Below are positions 16,760 to 25,124 of a DNA stretch of 49,041 nt, in pieces. Every line of letters starts with the position of its first letter. The stretch's first letter is position 1. The notes below the pieces were generated by a model. The model did no database searches. It saw only the letters and a list, made by a program, of their open reading frames with translations, and was not told where the DNA came from. Position numbers and translations under genes: made by a program. This DNA comes from Glycomyces amatae (GTDB taxonomy: Bacteria > Actinomycetota > Actinomycetes > Mycobacteriales > Micromonosporaceae): NCBI RefSeq assembly GCF_020991375.1, contig NZ_JAJLQZ010000027.1, positions 1 to 49,041 on the forward strand, read 5' to 3'.

Positions 16760-17662
16760 GTGGCCGCACCCACCGCCCGCTACCAGAACGTGTTCATGGA
16801 CAACGCCCGCTGGGACCGCGTCGAACTTCGCGAAGGCGACATCGTCGTCTCCACCCCCGCCAAATGCGGCACCACCTGGACTCAGATCATCTGCGGCCTC
16901 CTGGTGTTCGGGCAGCCCGAGCTGCCGCGACCGCTCGACGACCTCTCCATCTGGGTGGACGCGTCCTTCCGATCCGAAGAGGACACGCTCGCGCTCCTGG
17001 CGGCGCAAGGCCACCGCCGATTCATGAAGTCCCACACGCCTCTGGACGGCCTCCCCCGCGACGAGCGCGTCACCTACATCAGCATCGGACGCGACCCCCG
17101 CGACGTGGGCATCTCGGCGGACCACCACTTCGCCAACATGGACATGGAGAAGCTCATGCGGCTGCGCGCGAACGCCCTCGGCCCAGACACGGTCGACCTT
17201 GAGGTGACGATGACGCCGCCGGCGCCGACCCGGTACGAACGGTTCTGGAACTGGGTCGAGACCGACGACAATCTCATCGGCCTGGACGCGATGCTGCGCC
17301 ATGTGGAGGGCTTCTGGGAGCGGCGCGACGACCCCAACGTCGTGCTGCTGCACTTCGACGACCTCAAGACCGACCTCGACGGCCAGATGCGCGCGCTCGC
17401 CGCGACGCTGGGTATCACGGTCAACGAAGCGGTCTGGCCGGAGCTGGTCCGCGCCGCCACCTTCGACGAAGTGCGCGGCAGGGCCGCGACGCTCGCGCCC
17501 GAGAACACGATCTGGAAGGACCGGGCCGCCTTCTTCAACAAGGGAACGACCGGACAGTGGAAGGACCTCCTTGACGACGCCGACTTGGAGCGGTACCGGG
17601 CCCGCATCGCCGAGCTCACGACCCCCGAGATCGCCGCCTGGTTGCACCGGGACGGCGTCTAA
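16760..17662 (+). CDS. PAPS-dependent sulfotransferase
   Basis: A 300-residue cytosolic sulfotransferase (Sulfotransfer_1 type). It keeps the 5'-phosphosulfate loop TPAKCGTTWTQ near residue 32, the catalytic region KSHTPLDGLP, the 3'-phosphate-binding IGRDPRDVGIS and the C-terminal KGTTGQWKDLL (the RKGxxGDWK motif). All PAPS-binding parts are intact, so it is probably active in sulfating a hydroxyl or amine of an unknown acceptor. The GTG at 16760 with AAGGAG eight bases upstream is preferred to the open frame from 16724. It sits between two IS remnants, so it is likely transferred cargo. Confidence 0.85.
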   Translation: MAAPTARYQNVFMDNARWDRVELREGDIVVSTPAKCGTTWTQIICGLLVFGQPELPRPLDDLSIWVDASFRSEEDTLALLAAQGHRRFMKSHTPLDGLPRDERVTYISIGRDPRDVGISADHHFANMDMEKLMRLRANALGPDTVDLEVTMTPPAPTRYERFWNWVETDDNLIGLDAMLRHVEGFWERRDDPNVVLLHFDDLKTDLDGQMRALAATLGITVNEAVWPELVRAATFDEVRGRAATLAPENTIWKDRAAFFNKGTTGQWKDLLDDADLERYRARIAELTTPEIAAWLHRDGV

Positions 17663-17716
17663 GCGTTGTCCCGCAAGCTTGTTGAAGTTGAGGGTGACGG
17701 CGGGGTTCGGAGGGAT

Positions 17717-18226
17717 TCAGCCTGCGAGTTCGCGGTTGTAGAGATGAGCGATGCCGGCCACGGCTTCGGCGGAGGCGGCAATCGCGAAGCACTTTCCAGG
17801 CTTTCAGTTTCGCGAAGGCGGGGCCGATGCGGGCGCGGACGTGGCGGTAGGAGGCATTGTGGGCTTCCTTCCACTCCACCAGTGACTCGTCCTTCCTCCG
17901 GCGCCGGTGCGGGATGACCGCTCGGGCGCGAAGCGCTGCCGTGGACGAAGCGCGAGTTTGGGGCGAGGTCGTTGATGACCCCGGTCCGCGGCCGACTTCG
18001 GAGTGCCGAATAGCGCCGCGATCTGGCGCACGGTCAGGTTCGTGCACCAGTAGGCGGTGACCGGCAGGACCCGGTCCTCGAATGCGAGGCCCCAGGGGCG
18101 GCCCTTGAGCGTGGGATCGGCGCCCTCGGCGCGCAGTTGCCGAACGAGCTTGGCGAACTGCCGCGCAGTCAGGCCGCTGAACATCTCGATCATCGTCTTG
18201 TCCGCTGCATTGACCACGCCTGTCAC
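17717..18226 (-). pseudogene. IS5-family transposase with deleted catalytic core
   Basis: The N-terminal helix-turn-helix part (FSGLTARQFAKLV..., NLTVRQIAALFGTPKSAADR) is in one frame. The C-terminal part (VIPHRRRRKDESLVEWKEAHN, RARIGPAFAKLKAWKVLRDCRL, ending LYNRELAG at 17717) is in two others. The whole DDE stretch between LALRPRQRF and VIPHRRRR is gone, so an internal deletion plus frameshifts have killed it. It is a different subgroup from the remnant at 16077. No matching terminal repeats were found. Confidence 0.8.
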
Positions 18227-18235
18227 GCAGGCGTG
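18215..18235. terminator. hairpin downstream of the methyltransferase gene
   Basis: A perfect 8-bp stem CACGCCTG/CAGGCGTG with loop TCACG lies 35 bases past the stop of the minus-strand methyltransferase and overlaps the 5' edge of the transposase remnant. It is a plausible terminator or IS-end relic. Confidence 0.45.
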
Positions 18236-18270
18236 ATTACATGCGCCCCGACATTATCCGGGGACGTCGC

Positions 18271-19011
18271 TCAGGGCGCTTCCAGGACGAGGAACAGGAA
18301 GCACAGAAACGCCGAGTCGGGGGTCTTGACCTCGTCGGGGAACCGCTCATGCGCACCGGGCGCCGGGGGCGGCTCGCTGACGACCGTGATCCGGAATCCG
18401 GCTTCGATGAATGCCGAGGTGATCGCGTGCAGTGGCCGGTGCCATTGCGAGAGCAGGACGTTCTGACCGTTGAAATTGCACTCCAAGCCGTATTCATGGG
18501 TCGCGAAGTAGTCGCGTTCGGGGTTGAAGAACTTGTAGTTGAAGGGGTGGTTGACGGCCACGATGAGGCGACCGCCCGGTGCCAGGACACGCCGCAGCTC
18601 GGCGAGTGGTGCCGACCAGTCTTCCAGGTAGTGCAGGACCAGGCACGCGACGGCATCGTCGAACGCGTTGTCGGGGAACGGCAGGGGATCGTTGAGGTCT
18701 GCCTGCTGGAGTGCGGCGTCCTCGCCGAGCCGCCGCCGGGCCAGCTCGAGCATCTTGATGCTGGGGTCGACGCCGGTTACGATGGCGCCCCGGTCACGGA
18801 GCTCCTCAAAAATGGGTCCGGCGCCGCAACCGACGTCGAGGATCCGTCGCCCGGCCACGTCCCCGGCCAGATCGAGGATCGCGGGCCGCGCATAGTAGGC
18901 GTTGAGGAGACTGGATTCGTTCTCGGCGGCGTACGCCTCGGCGAAGGCGTCGTAGTCGCCGGTCGGCGTCTGGTCGGCGAACCCGGAGGAGGTTTGGTGA
19001 TCAGCAGACAT
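18271..19011 (-). CDS. class I SAM-dependent methyltransferase
   Basis: A 246-residue Methyltransf_11/25-type enzyme. Motif I is ILDVGCGAGPIFEEL (about residue 57), motif II has the acidic GVDPSIKML, the DLNDPLPFPDNAFDDAV block gives the SAM-contacting acidic residue, and LAPGGRLIVAVNHP is the post-motif. The C-terminal half has aromatic-rich acceptor-side sequence (HPFNYKFFNPERDYF). The acceptor is unknown. AGGA lies eight bases before the ATG at 19011; the frame continues upstream to 19089 without coding character. It is intact inside the decayed island. Confidence 0.85.
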   Translation of the reverse strand: MSADHQTSSGFADQTPTGDYDAFAEAYAAENESSLLNAYYARPAILDLAGDVAGRRILDVGCGAGPIFEELRDRGAIVTGVDPSIKMLELARRRLGEDAALQQADLNDPLPFPDNAFDDAVACLVLHYLEDWSAPLAELRRVLAPGGRLIVAVNHPFNYKFFNPERDYFATHEYGLECNFNGQNVLLSQWHRPLHAITSAFIEAGFRITVVSEPPPAPGAHERFPDEVKTPDSAFLCFLFLVLEAP

Positions 19012-19174
19012 GCGGCTCATCCTGGCATGGCGCGCCCAACTTGCGCATGGGGCTTGCGCGACGCAACGCCGGAACGGGCCACCATGCAACGAGAGGACAT
19101 CGCACCCTCGATACGCCCACCTGGCATGAGGACACCCGCTGATACCGCCGGCTCATGCTGCCATCATCCGCATG

Positions 19175-19345
19175 TTACTGAGGCAGCCACTGCACGAAGT
19201 CGGTGAGCGGGATCTGTTTCGTGTACGCCAGCCACGTCAGCGACCCGACGATGAGCAGCAGCGTCATCAAACGAGTGGTCTTGTCCGTGAGGTCGACGAC
19301 GCCGGGGAACCGCTCGCTCCACGGCCGCCGCGCCGGTGCTTGCAC
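19175..19345 (-). CDS. small single-TM protein (possible remnant)
   Basis: Fifty-six codons from a GTG at 19345 encode a basic segment (ARRPWSERFPGVVDLTDKTTR) and one hydrophobic helix (LMTLLLIVGSLTWLAY), ending TDFVQWLPQ. Composition and order are convincing for a small inner-membrane protein of mobile elements, but no ribosome-binding site stands out. It lies opposite the upstream region of the gene at 19409 and could be the 3' end of a larger lost gene. Confidence 0.4.
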   Translation of the reverse strand: MQAPARRPWSERFPGVVDLTDKTTRLMTLLLIVGSLTWLAYTKQIPLTDFVQWLPQ

Positions 19346-19408
19346 GACATCACCGGCCGAGTCCGACAGACGGGCTTCGCATTCGCGGAGGAACCCGAGC
19401 CGATCGGA

Positions 19409-21065
19409 ATGAATACCGCAGCGCGTAAGCGGCCCGCAGCAACCATAGTGCTCGCCGCCGTAGTCCTCGCGGCCTTGTCGACTGTCATCGCCGCGACCGC
19501 CGCACCCGCACCGTCCGGCACCGCCGACGTCGGCACGTTCGCCAACGACAACCCGATCGATTGGACTCAAGTCGACTGGTTCATCAACTACCAGGGCGAC
19601 TATTTCCCGCTGCGCGTCGACCAGCACGAGGACGGCGCGAGCGACGGCTTCGGCCAGCGGCACATCATTGACGGGCACGGCGTCGTCCCCGACAGAGACG
19701 GCATCAAGAAGCCGTCGCTGACCCCAGCGCCTGCTGGTACACGATCCTTGACGAACGCTGGCGCTGCTTCAGTGGTGAATCGCTCGTGTTCGTCGTGTAC
19801 AGCACGCAAATCGACGACCGTTCCGGCGACAGTGAACCGTTCGGCATCATCACCGCCTGCCACAAGCTGCCGCCGGGAACCTGCGGCCCGATGGCAGCGG
19901 CCGACGTCCAGGCCCAATGCGGCACGGAACCGCTGGAAACCAGCACGGACTACCGCGGGCCCGACCGAGTCGTGAACGGCGACGACCTGGAAGTGTCAGC
20001 GCAACTGGGCGACGACCTCGGCATCCCGAAAACGGCGCAACCGCTCACGTTCCGTCTGGGTACGGGAGCCGCCCTGCAAACGTGCGAAGCCGAGGCCACA
20101 AGCACTGGTGTCGCCACGTGCACGATCAACGAGGTAACCCAACCGGTGGCCGCCAGCGTCCCCTTGACCGTCGACTACGCCGGCAACACGGTGCTGCAAC
20201 GCTCCAGCATCACCGTTGACCTCGCGTTGCAAACACCGACGACCATCTCGTTCGCCGGCCCGGCGTTCATCGCCAACGGCGAGCCCACCACGTTGACAGC
20301 AGTCCTCACCGACTTCCGCGACCACCCGGTGCAAGGCGCGCCGGTCACGTTGACCATGGGCGCGGGCGCCAACGCTCAGACATGCACGGGCACGACGGAC
20401 ACGACAGGAACCGCAGCCTGCACGGTCGCGGTCGCGAGCCAGCCCTTGAACACCGCAGCGGTGTTCGTTGGCGACAGCGCCTATGCGAGCTCAGATGATG
20501 CCGCGACCGTGAACTTGGAGTACTGCACCGGTCGCTCCTTTGGCCTGGAAGCCACGATCGACCTCGTGGGGCTTCCCGTGGACCTTTCGGCGCAACCTGA
20601 CACGGGGAGCGCACGGACCGCAGCAGCAACCGCCACCAGTTAGTTCCCTGCACCGCCGCGATCACCGCGGTCGTCATGAACATGGAAGCCGTCTGCGCGA
20701 ATGTGAGCACCACGCTTGCCCCGGGCACCGTCACTGCCGTCGCCACCGTCGAGCACGCCTCGATCGGCCTGCCGGGTCTCCCGGTGGTCGACGTTGCCGG
20801 ACTGGCCACGGCTGCTGCCGCCACGTGCGATGCGCTCACCGGTTCGACACCGTTGACGTTGACGATCGGCGGCGTGGCCACACCGGTGCCGACAGCGCCG
20901 AACACGGTCATTGACCTCGCGGCGGGAGTGCAGCTGACGCTGAACGAGCAGGTTCACGGCGATGACGGCATCACGGTCACCGGGGTGCGATCGCGTATCG
21001 ACGGCACTGACACCGAGGTGGTGCTGGGATACAGCACTGCGGCGGTCCACAACTGCGCCCCTTAG
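19409..21065 (+). pseudogene. secreted Ig-like/choice-of-anchor P-type protein, two frameshifts
   Basis: One protein is spread over three frames. The first (19409 to about 19715) has a signal peptide (KRPAATIVLAAVVLAAL...). The second (about 19716 to 20600) reads on in frame from SACWYTILDERWRCF through two bacterial Ig-like units (GDDLEVSAQLGD..., NGEPTTLTAVLTD..., each with a cysteine pair). The third (about 20620 to 21065) continues as VPCTAAITAVVMNM to NCAP. The tail (GRSFGLEATIDLVGLPVDL, then the long beta-rich domain) resembles choice-of-anchor P proteins. The smooth continuation across both breaks shows recent single-base indels, or sequencing errors. Confidence 0.7.
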
Positions 21066-21076
21066 CATTGACGCTC

Positions 21077-21400
21077 GTGAACCAGCAGACTGCGAACGAG
21101 CCCGAACAGGACGAGAGGGTCCGATATGTCGCGGCGTTCCTGTCGGCGGCGTGGGGCGGCGTCAACGCGATGTTCACGCAGCCGCGATGCCGCATCAAGT
21201 CGTTCGGCGTGGACGGCGAGGCCGCCGTCCACGCCACGACCGTCGGACGGCATCGGGGGCGACAGTGGCGATTCCGGCGCCAGATCTGGCCTCCGGCACA
21301 TCCGGCGATGCTGGCCGCGCAGCTGTACACGACGTCCCTCGAGGAACGGCTGAACACGGGACGCCTCGGCGCAGGCGATGGCGACGTCGTCGACCTGTGA
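21077..21400 (+). CDS. small hypothetical protein
   Basis: A 107-residue frame from a GTG at 21077 (a TTG at 21068 is the alternative), starting just after the secreted-protein pseudogene. The sequence (DERVRYVAAFLSAAWGGVNAM, basic middle RHRGRQWRFRRQIWPP) has coding-like bias and looks soluble and basic. It has no recognised motif. The basic WRFRRQIW stretch could contact nucleic acid, but that is a guess. Confidence 0.5.
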   Translation: MNQQTANEPEQDERVRYVAAFLSAAWGGVNAMFTQPRCRIKSFGVDGEAAVHATTVGRHRGRQWRFRRQIWPPAHPAMLAAQLYTTSLEERLNTGRLGAGDGDVVDL

Positions 21401-21477
21401 AGCACGGCGCCGGCCGCACCCGCCGCCAAACCCGCCCAGCGCCGCGAATCGGAGGTCTGCCACGCTTGGGTCGAGAC

Positions 21478-22035
21478 CTACGGTTCGTGCCCCTTGCGGC
21501 GAACTGAAGTCACCTCTGGGCAGGCTCCACGTTCAAACTCCGGGCCAGGAAACTGCAGTAATGCCAGCCGTTGTAGGTACTGGCAGAGGAACGCGGCCTC
21601 GACCGCCGTGAGGTCGTGTGGCAGCGCCAGCCTGACTGCCACATCCGGACGCAACTGCAAGATGTGCTCGACAAGCGGTGCGGAGGCGGATTCGGCACCG
21701 CCGGTCGTGGCCGCAAACCAGTATCCGGCTGCCTTGCGGATGCTCGCAGCGTACTGCGCCAGCGTGTCTCTGGAAAGATCGCTGTCGACACGTCGCAACG
21801 CTTCTGCGGCACGGTCGGCTTCGGTCACCGTGACCTGTGTATCGGTGAGTTCAGGGAAGTACTCGAGCAGGCGACGGCACGCGGTCGCGTAGACCTTGGC
21901 AGGAGAGGGCTGCAACCGGTCCGCTGCCGCTTCCTGCTTCACGAACTCGGGCAGGCGACGGAACGTCATCGTTTCCCAGTGCGGCGCGGTTGCCACGTTC
22001 GCTTCCAACATGCTGCTTCCCATCGTTGTAAGCAT
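21478..22035 (-). CDS. uncharacterised helical protein, recombinase core-binding-like
   Basis: A 185-residue, mostly helical protein. Residues 40-105 (PSPAKVYATACRRLLEYFP, then LSRDTLAQYAASIRKAAGYWF) recall the SAM-like core-binding domain of tyrosine recombinases, but no catalytic domain follows. Instead there is a short tail, LALPHDLTAVEAAFLCQYLQRLA, of a kind seen at the end of many actinobacterial hypothetical proteins. The start is ambiguous among ATGs at 22035, 22023 and 22011. It is divergent from the 595-residue protein at 22223, with 187 bases between, and the two may form one unit. Confidence 0.6.
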   Translation of the reverse strand: MLTTMGSSMLEANVATAPHWETMTFRRLPEFVKQEAAADRLQPSPAKVYATACRRLLEYFPELTDTQVTVTEADRAAEALRRVDSDLSRDTLAQYAASIRKAAGYWFAATTGGAESASAPLVEHILQLRPDVAVRLALPHDLTAVEAAFLCQYLQRLALLQFPGPEFERGACPEVTSVRRKGHEP

Positions 22036-22222
22036 TGCGCGGCAAGCGTACCGAGCGCGAGGACCGATTGGCGCAGTTGCCGCGCTCGGTGCAGTGCCCG
22101 AAAGGCGCTGCGGTGATCGATGTTCGCAACTTCAGGTGCAGCTCAACAACGGTGGCGCTGCGGCTGGAAGCGAGCACGTATGCTGACTTCATGATGTTCA
22201 ACGAAACGAGCACTACAGGTTC

Positions 22223-24010
22223 ATGACGAGTTCCGGTGGGCGCAGTGCGCTCAACCCCGATCTCGTTCCTCTTCACCAGCGTCTTCGCGCACTGCAACGC
22301 CGTTACCCTGACGGGCCCTTTCCCGGCGGTGAACTCAAAGCCCTTCAAGACGATGCCGCACGGCCCCGGCCCGGCAGCCGACAGCTCATACCGGACCGTC
22401 CCGGACGTTTCCGCGACAACCGTGAAGCCCGTCGCAACGATCGCCGTGCGGCGCGCGGCACTCTCAAAGAGATCCTCCAAGCCGCCGCTTCCGGTTCCCC
22501 GGGAGCACTCGCTCGGCTCTGCGAGCAGATGCGCGGCATTCAAAACCACCGGGGCCTGCGGCTCAAATACGATGATGACGGTCTCGGGCTGCAATCCGAG
22601 GCGATCCGAACCGTCGCCCTCCATCTGCTCCGCCACGGCGCCACCCAGCTCGAGGTCATGACCGGCCTCGACCTGCTGGGACCCGTCGCCATCGACGAGG
22701 ACACCGACCTGCTCCGTAGCATCGCGCTACTGCAAGGCGACTACGGATATGCCGCGGCCATGATGCTCAGCACCTGCTCGCATCCAGGTCGGTCGCTGCA
22801 CTGGCTGGCCGTGCGATCGTCACCGACAGACCAGACCACCTACACGGACGCGCTCGGGAAGCTCGCGACCAAGGACGCCGAAGCGCTCCTGGAGGAACTG
22901 GGCACCGCGGCGTCGATGGAGCTGCTGCGGATGATGAGCTTTCGGAGCCGCACTCCGACGTGGATGAAGGGCAATCGGCGGCTCGCCGTCGCTCTGGCCC
23001 TGGCCGCGAAGCAGCCGGACCTGTTCGGGCAGGACCTGCCCCGCCTCGTGGCGATCACACAGGTCCGCGACGACCTCCTGTACGGGCACAGCGCCTTCCT
23101 CGACCTCACGCCGAAACTGCGCGCCGCCATCGCGCGCGATCTCCTCGCCGCACTGAAGACCTCGCGGGCCGGCGCGCTCATAGCGGCGGCACTGGCCCGC
23201 GATCCGCACGACGGCGAGGCGATCTGGTTGCACCGCTACATCGAGCGAGCCGACGACGAGGACGGCGACTTCCCGCCCGGCCTGGCGATCCGCATCGCGG
23301 TGCCGGCGCCCAGCACCGGCGAGGAACCTCGGACGCATCTGCTCGCAGACGGCGTCCCGGTCGTCACCGACCTGTTCGGCAACGGCGTGCCGGACAGGCC
23401 GGAGAGGCTGCTGCACCAGAAGCAGGGCCTGCGAACCCGGACCGAACCGTACGAGGTCCGGCTCGCCGAAGCGGATTGCGCCGAAGGATGCTGCGGCGCC
23501 CTGGTCGCACACGTCAGCACTGACGAGGCAGGCAGGCGCGTGCTCTGGGAGGTCAAGGCCACGCACGGGGGCACTGACAGCACGCGGTTCGCATTCGACG
23601 CCGACGCCTACGACGCCGAGGTCGAACGAGCCGTGGCCGACCGTTCATGGGAATGGTCCGCCCATCGGGCCGCCCGACTGCTCGACCAGCGCCTCCGGGA
23701 CGACCCCGAGCTCCTGGCCCGCTGGGACTGCCGCCTCGCCGGTGCGGTCTCATGGAGTTCGGACCGGACCCTGCTGAAGCTGCTGCTGTGGCATCCCGAG
23801 CCGCCGAACCGCGACCGGCCCTGGCTGCAATTCCAACACCAGGTCCGGATGCCCGACACCGTCGTCATTGACGACGATGCTGTGGCCGCTGCGGTGGAGG
23901 CGCTGCTCGAACGGCTCCGCACCACCGATCCGACATCATTCGCAGCGGTCTGCGGAGGTTCACGAGAACACGCTGAAACCCTGGGGCACCCATGGCCGCC
24001 GTCGCGTTAG
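22223..24010 (+). CDS. large uncharacterised island protein
   Basis: A 595-residue protein from the ATG at 22223. Residues 1-95 are basic and low in structure. Residues 100-340 are helix-rich with repeat-like hydrophobic spacing (possible alpha-solenoid: SIALLQGDYGYAAAMMLSTC, ELLRMMSFRSRTP). The C-terminal part has ADCAEGCCGALVAHVSTDE, RRVLWEVKATHGG and FAFDADAYDAEVERAVADRSWEW. That GCCGAL...YDAEV arrangement occurs in other actinobacterial hypothetical proteins as I recall them. No transmembrane segment. The EVK in WEVKATHGG could mark a PD-(D/E)xK-like fold, but the supporting aspartate is not clear. Function unknown. Confidence 0.7.
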   Translation: MTSSGGRSALNPDLVPLHQRLRALQRRYPDGPFPGGELKALQDDAARPRPGSRQLIPDRPGRFRDNREARRNDRRAARGTLKEILQAAASGSPGALARLCEQMRGIQNHRGLRLKYDDDGLGLQSEAIRTVALHLLRHGATQLEVMTGLDLLGPVAIDEDTDLLRSIALLQGDYGYAAAMMLSTCSHPGRSLHWLAVRSSPTDQTTYTDALGKLATKDAEALLEELGTAASMELLRMMSFRSRTPTWMKGNRRLAVALALAAKQPDLFGQDLPRLVAITQVRDDLLYGHSAFLDLTPKLRAAIARDLLAALKTSRAGALIAAALARDPHDGEAIWLHRYIERADDEDGDFPPGLAIRIAVPAPSTGEEPRTHLLADGVPVVTDLFGNGVPDRPERLLHQKQGLRTRTEPYEVRLAEADCAEGCCGALVAHVSTDEAGRRVLWEVKATHGGTDSTRFAFDADAYDAEVERAVADRSWEWSAHRAARLLDQRLRDDPELLARWDCRLAGAVSWSSDRTLLKLLLWHPEPPNRDRPWLQFQHQVRMPDTVVIDDDAVAAAVEALLERLRTTDPTSFAAVCGGSREHAETLGHPWPPSR

Positions 24011-24344
24011 CGGGTGCCGCGTCGTCCGGTCGTCATTACGGCGGCCGGACGGCTTACAGCGCGAATCGACTGGCGCTGCAACGCTCAGGATTGCGCATGT
24101 CCGCTGTCGTCGGGACTGCCACGGCAGGTCTTTGAGCCAACAATGGGTGCGTTCCCCGAATCGCCGAGCCGCCGACGGCGCCGCGCGCCGGGAGAGCTGC
24201 CCCCGCCGCAGCTCTGTACACCGGTGCGGGCGCCATGCGCGGCAGCCCACATGGCCGCATACACACCTCAACCCGGTCAAAGGCCAGATCTGCTCGTGCG
24301 GGGGTGAGCACGCCGAGGGCCTACTGCCGCACGTGGAAGTCTGA
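24011..24344. other. gene-less stretch before the integrase remnant
   Basis: No frame has coding character. The stretch presumably held the 5' half of the integrase gene, but a TGA at 24342-24344 and unrelated sequence show that this half has been lost or replaced. Confidence 0.45.
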
Positions 24345-24818
24345 CAGTGGATCCGCATGGGCGCCGGCACCAAGGCCCCGAAGAGCAGGCAAACCGTCGC
24401 ACTCCCCGAATTCGTGATCGAGATCCTCACCGAGCACCAAGAGCAGCAACAGAAAACGCGGGCCGACCGCGGCTGGAAGTGCGAGGGGATCGTCTACGTC
24501 TTCGGTACCCGCTACAACACGGCCCAGCAGGCGCAGGTCATCCGCGACCAGTTCCGCGCCGCTATCCGCAAGGCCGGGATCCCCGGCAGTTGGACACCGC
24601 GGGAACTGCGGCACTCGTTCGTTTCGCTCATGTCCGACTCGGGTGCCTCGGAGGAGTTGATCCCCGACCTCGTCGGCCATGCCAATACGACGACGCGCGC
24701 GATCTACCGGCACCAGCCCAGGTCGGTCATTACCAAAGGGGCGGAGATCCTCGACGGGGCGGTTCCTCGTCGACGAATGACCGCGCCGAATGGCTCGTTT
24801 CGGCCCTCGGCGGTATGA
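24345..24818 (+). pseudogene. tyrosine integrase, C-terminal part only
   Basis: The catalytic-domain remnant starts in the segment before TKAPKSRQTVALPEFV. It keeps the box-II region WTPRELRHSFVSLMSDSGAS, the LVGHANTTT motif and the tyrosine box IYRHQ. The N-terminal arm-binding and core-binding domains and the box-I arginine are missing, and an in-frame TGA sits directly upstream, so it cannot be a functional recombinase. The PREL spelling in place of HxxR is common in actinobacterial integrases. Its end lies 66 bases from the 3' end of tRNA-Leu, the expected place for an island integrase. Confidence 0.85.
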
Positions 24819-24853
24819 CCGCGGGGGCCGAAACCGTCGCCAGAGAACACGAA

Positions 24854-24877
24854 AAAGGCCCTGTCACCAGGGCCTTT
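24854..24877 (-). terminator. intrinsic terminator of tRNA-Leu (bidirectional)
   Basis: A ten-base perfect stem AAAGGCCCTG/CAGGGCCTTT with loop TCAC. On the minus strand the stem is followed by a run of T, giving a classical intrinsic terminator seven bases past the tRNA. On the plus strand TTTGTT follows, so it can also stop integrase-direction transcripts. Confidence 0.85.
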
Positions 24878-24883
24878 GTTCTG

Positions 24884-24968
24884 TGCGCGAGGGGGGACTT
24901 GAACCCCCACGTCCATAATAGGACACTAGCACCTCAAGCTAGCGCGTCTGCCATTCCGCCACTCGCGC
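24884..24968 (-). tRNA. tRNA-Leu (GAG)
   Basis: An 85-base class II tRNA. The acceptor GCGCGAG pairs with CTCGCGC, the discriminator is A, and CCA is not encoded. The anticodon loop TTGAGGT is closed by CTAGC/GCTAG, giving anticodon GAG. The variable arm is long (GTGTCCTATTATGGACGT region) and the T arm reads GGGGGTTCAAGTCCCCC. It is read leftwards into the terminator at 24854-24877. Its 3' end faces the island. Confidence 0.95.
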
Positions 24969-24981
24969 GTGCACACAGAAG

Positions 24982-24987
24982 TGTATA
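24982..24987 (-). promoter_or_regulatory. possible -10 element of tRNA-Leu
   Basis: Minus-strand TATACA lies 14 bases before the mature tRNA 5' end inside an AT-rich patch (24981-25010) that is rare in this DNA. A -35 is not clear. Confidence 0.35.
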
Positions 24988-25124
24988 TGTAGTTTGTTTT
25001 GCCTGCCAGGCGGTTGTTTTCGGCTGCCGTGGCACGAGACGAAACTTTACACGACGGTTCGGGGCTCGGCGCAAGGGGGGTTCGCGCTCGGGTGCGGGGG
25101 CGGGCGGCGGCTACGCTTGGGGGC

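Larger units (their letters stand above)
13150..24880. mobile_element. decayed genomic island ending at tRNA-Leu
   Basis: This stretch contrasts with its flanks. It has long gene-poor tracts, weaker codon bias, transposase remnants, a truncated hemC, a doubly frameshifted secreted-protein gene and a 5'-truncated tyrosine integrase 66 bases from the 3' end of a tRNA-Leu gene. That geometry matches integration at a tRNA 3' end with the island to the left. I found no second copy of the tRNA 3' end near 13,150, so the left border is only the edge of the last well-formed gene. Several independent insertions are equally possible. Confidence 0.6.

Noticed and set aside
13150..24880. CRISPR array or phage structural genes in the island
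   Set aside because: No regularly spaced direct repeats and no capsid, terminase or tail proteins were seen, so the segment is not called a prophage.
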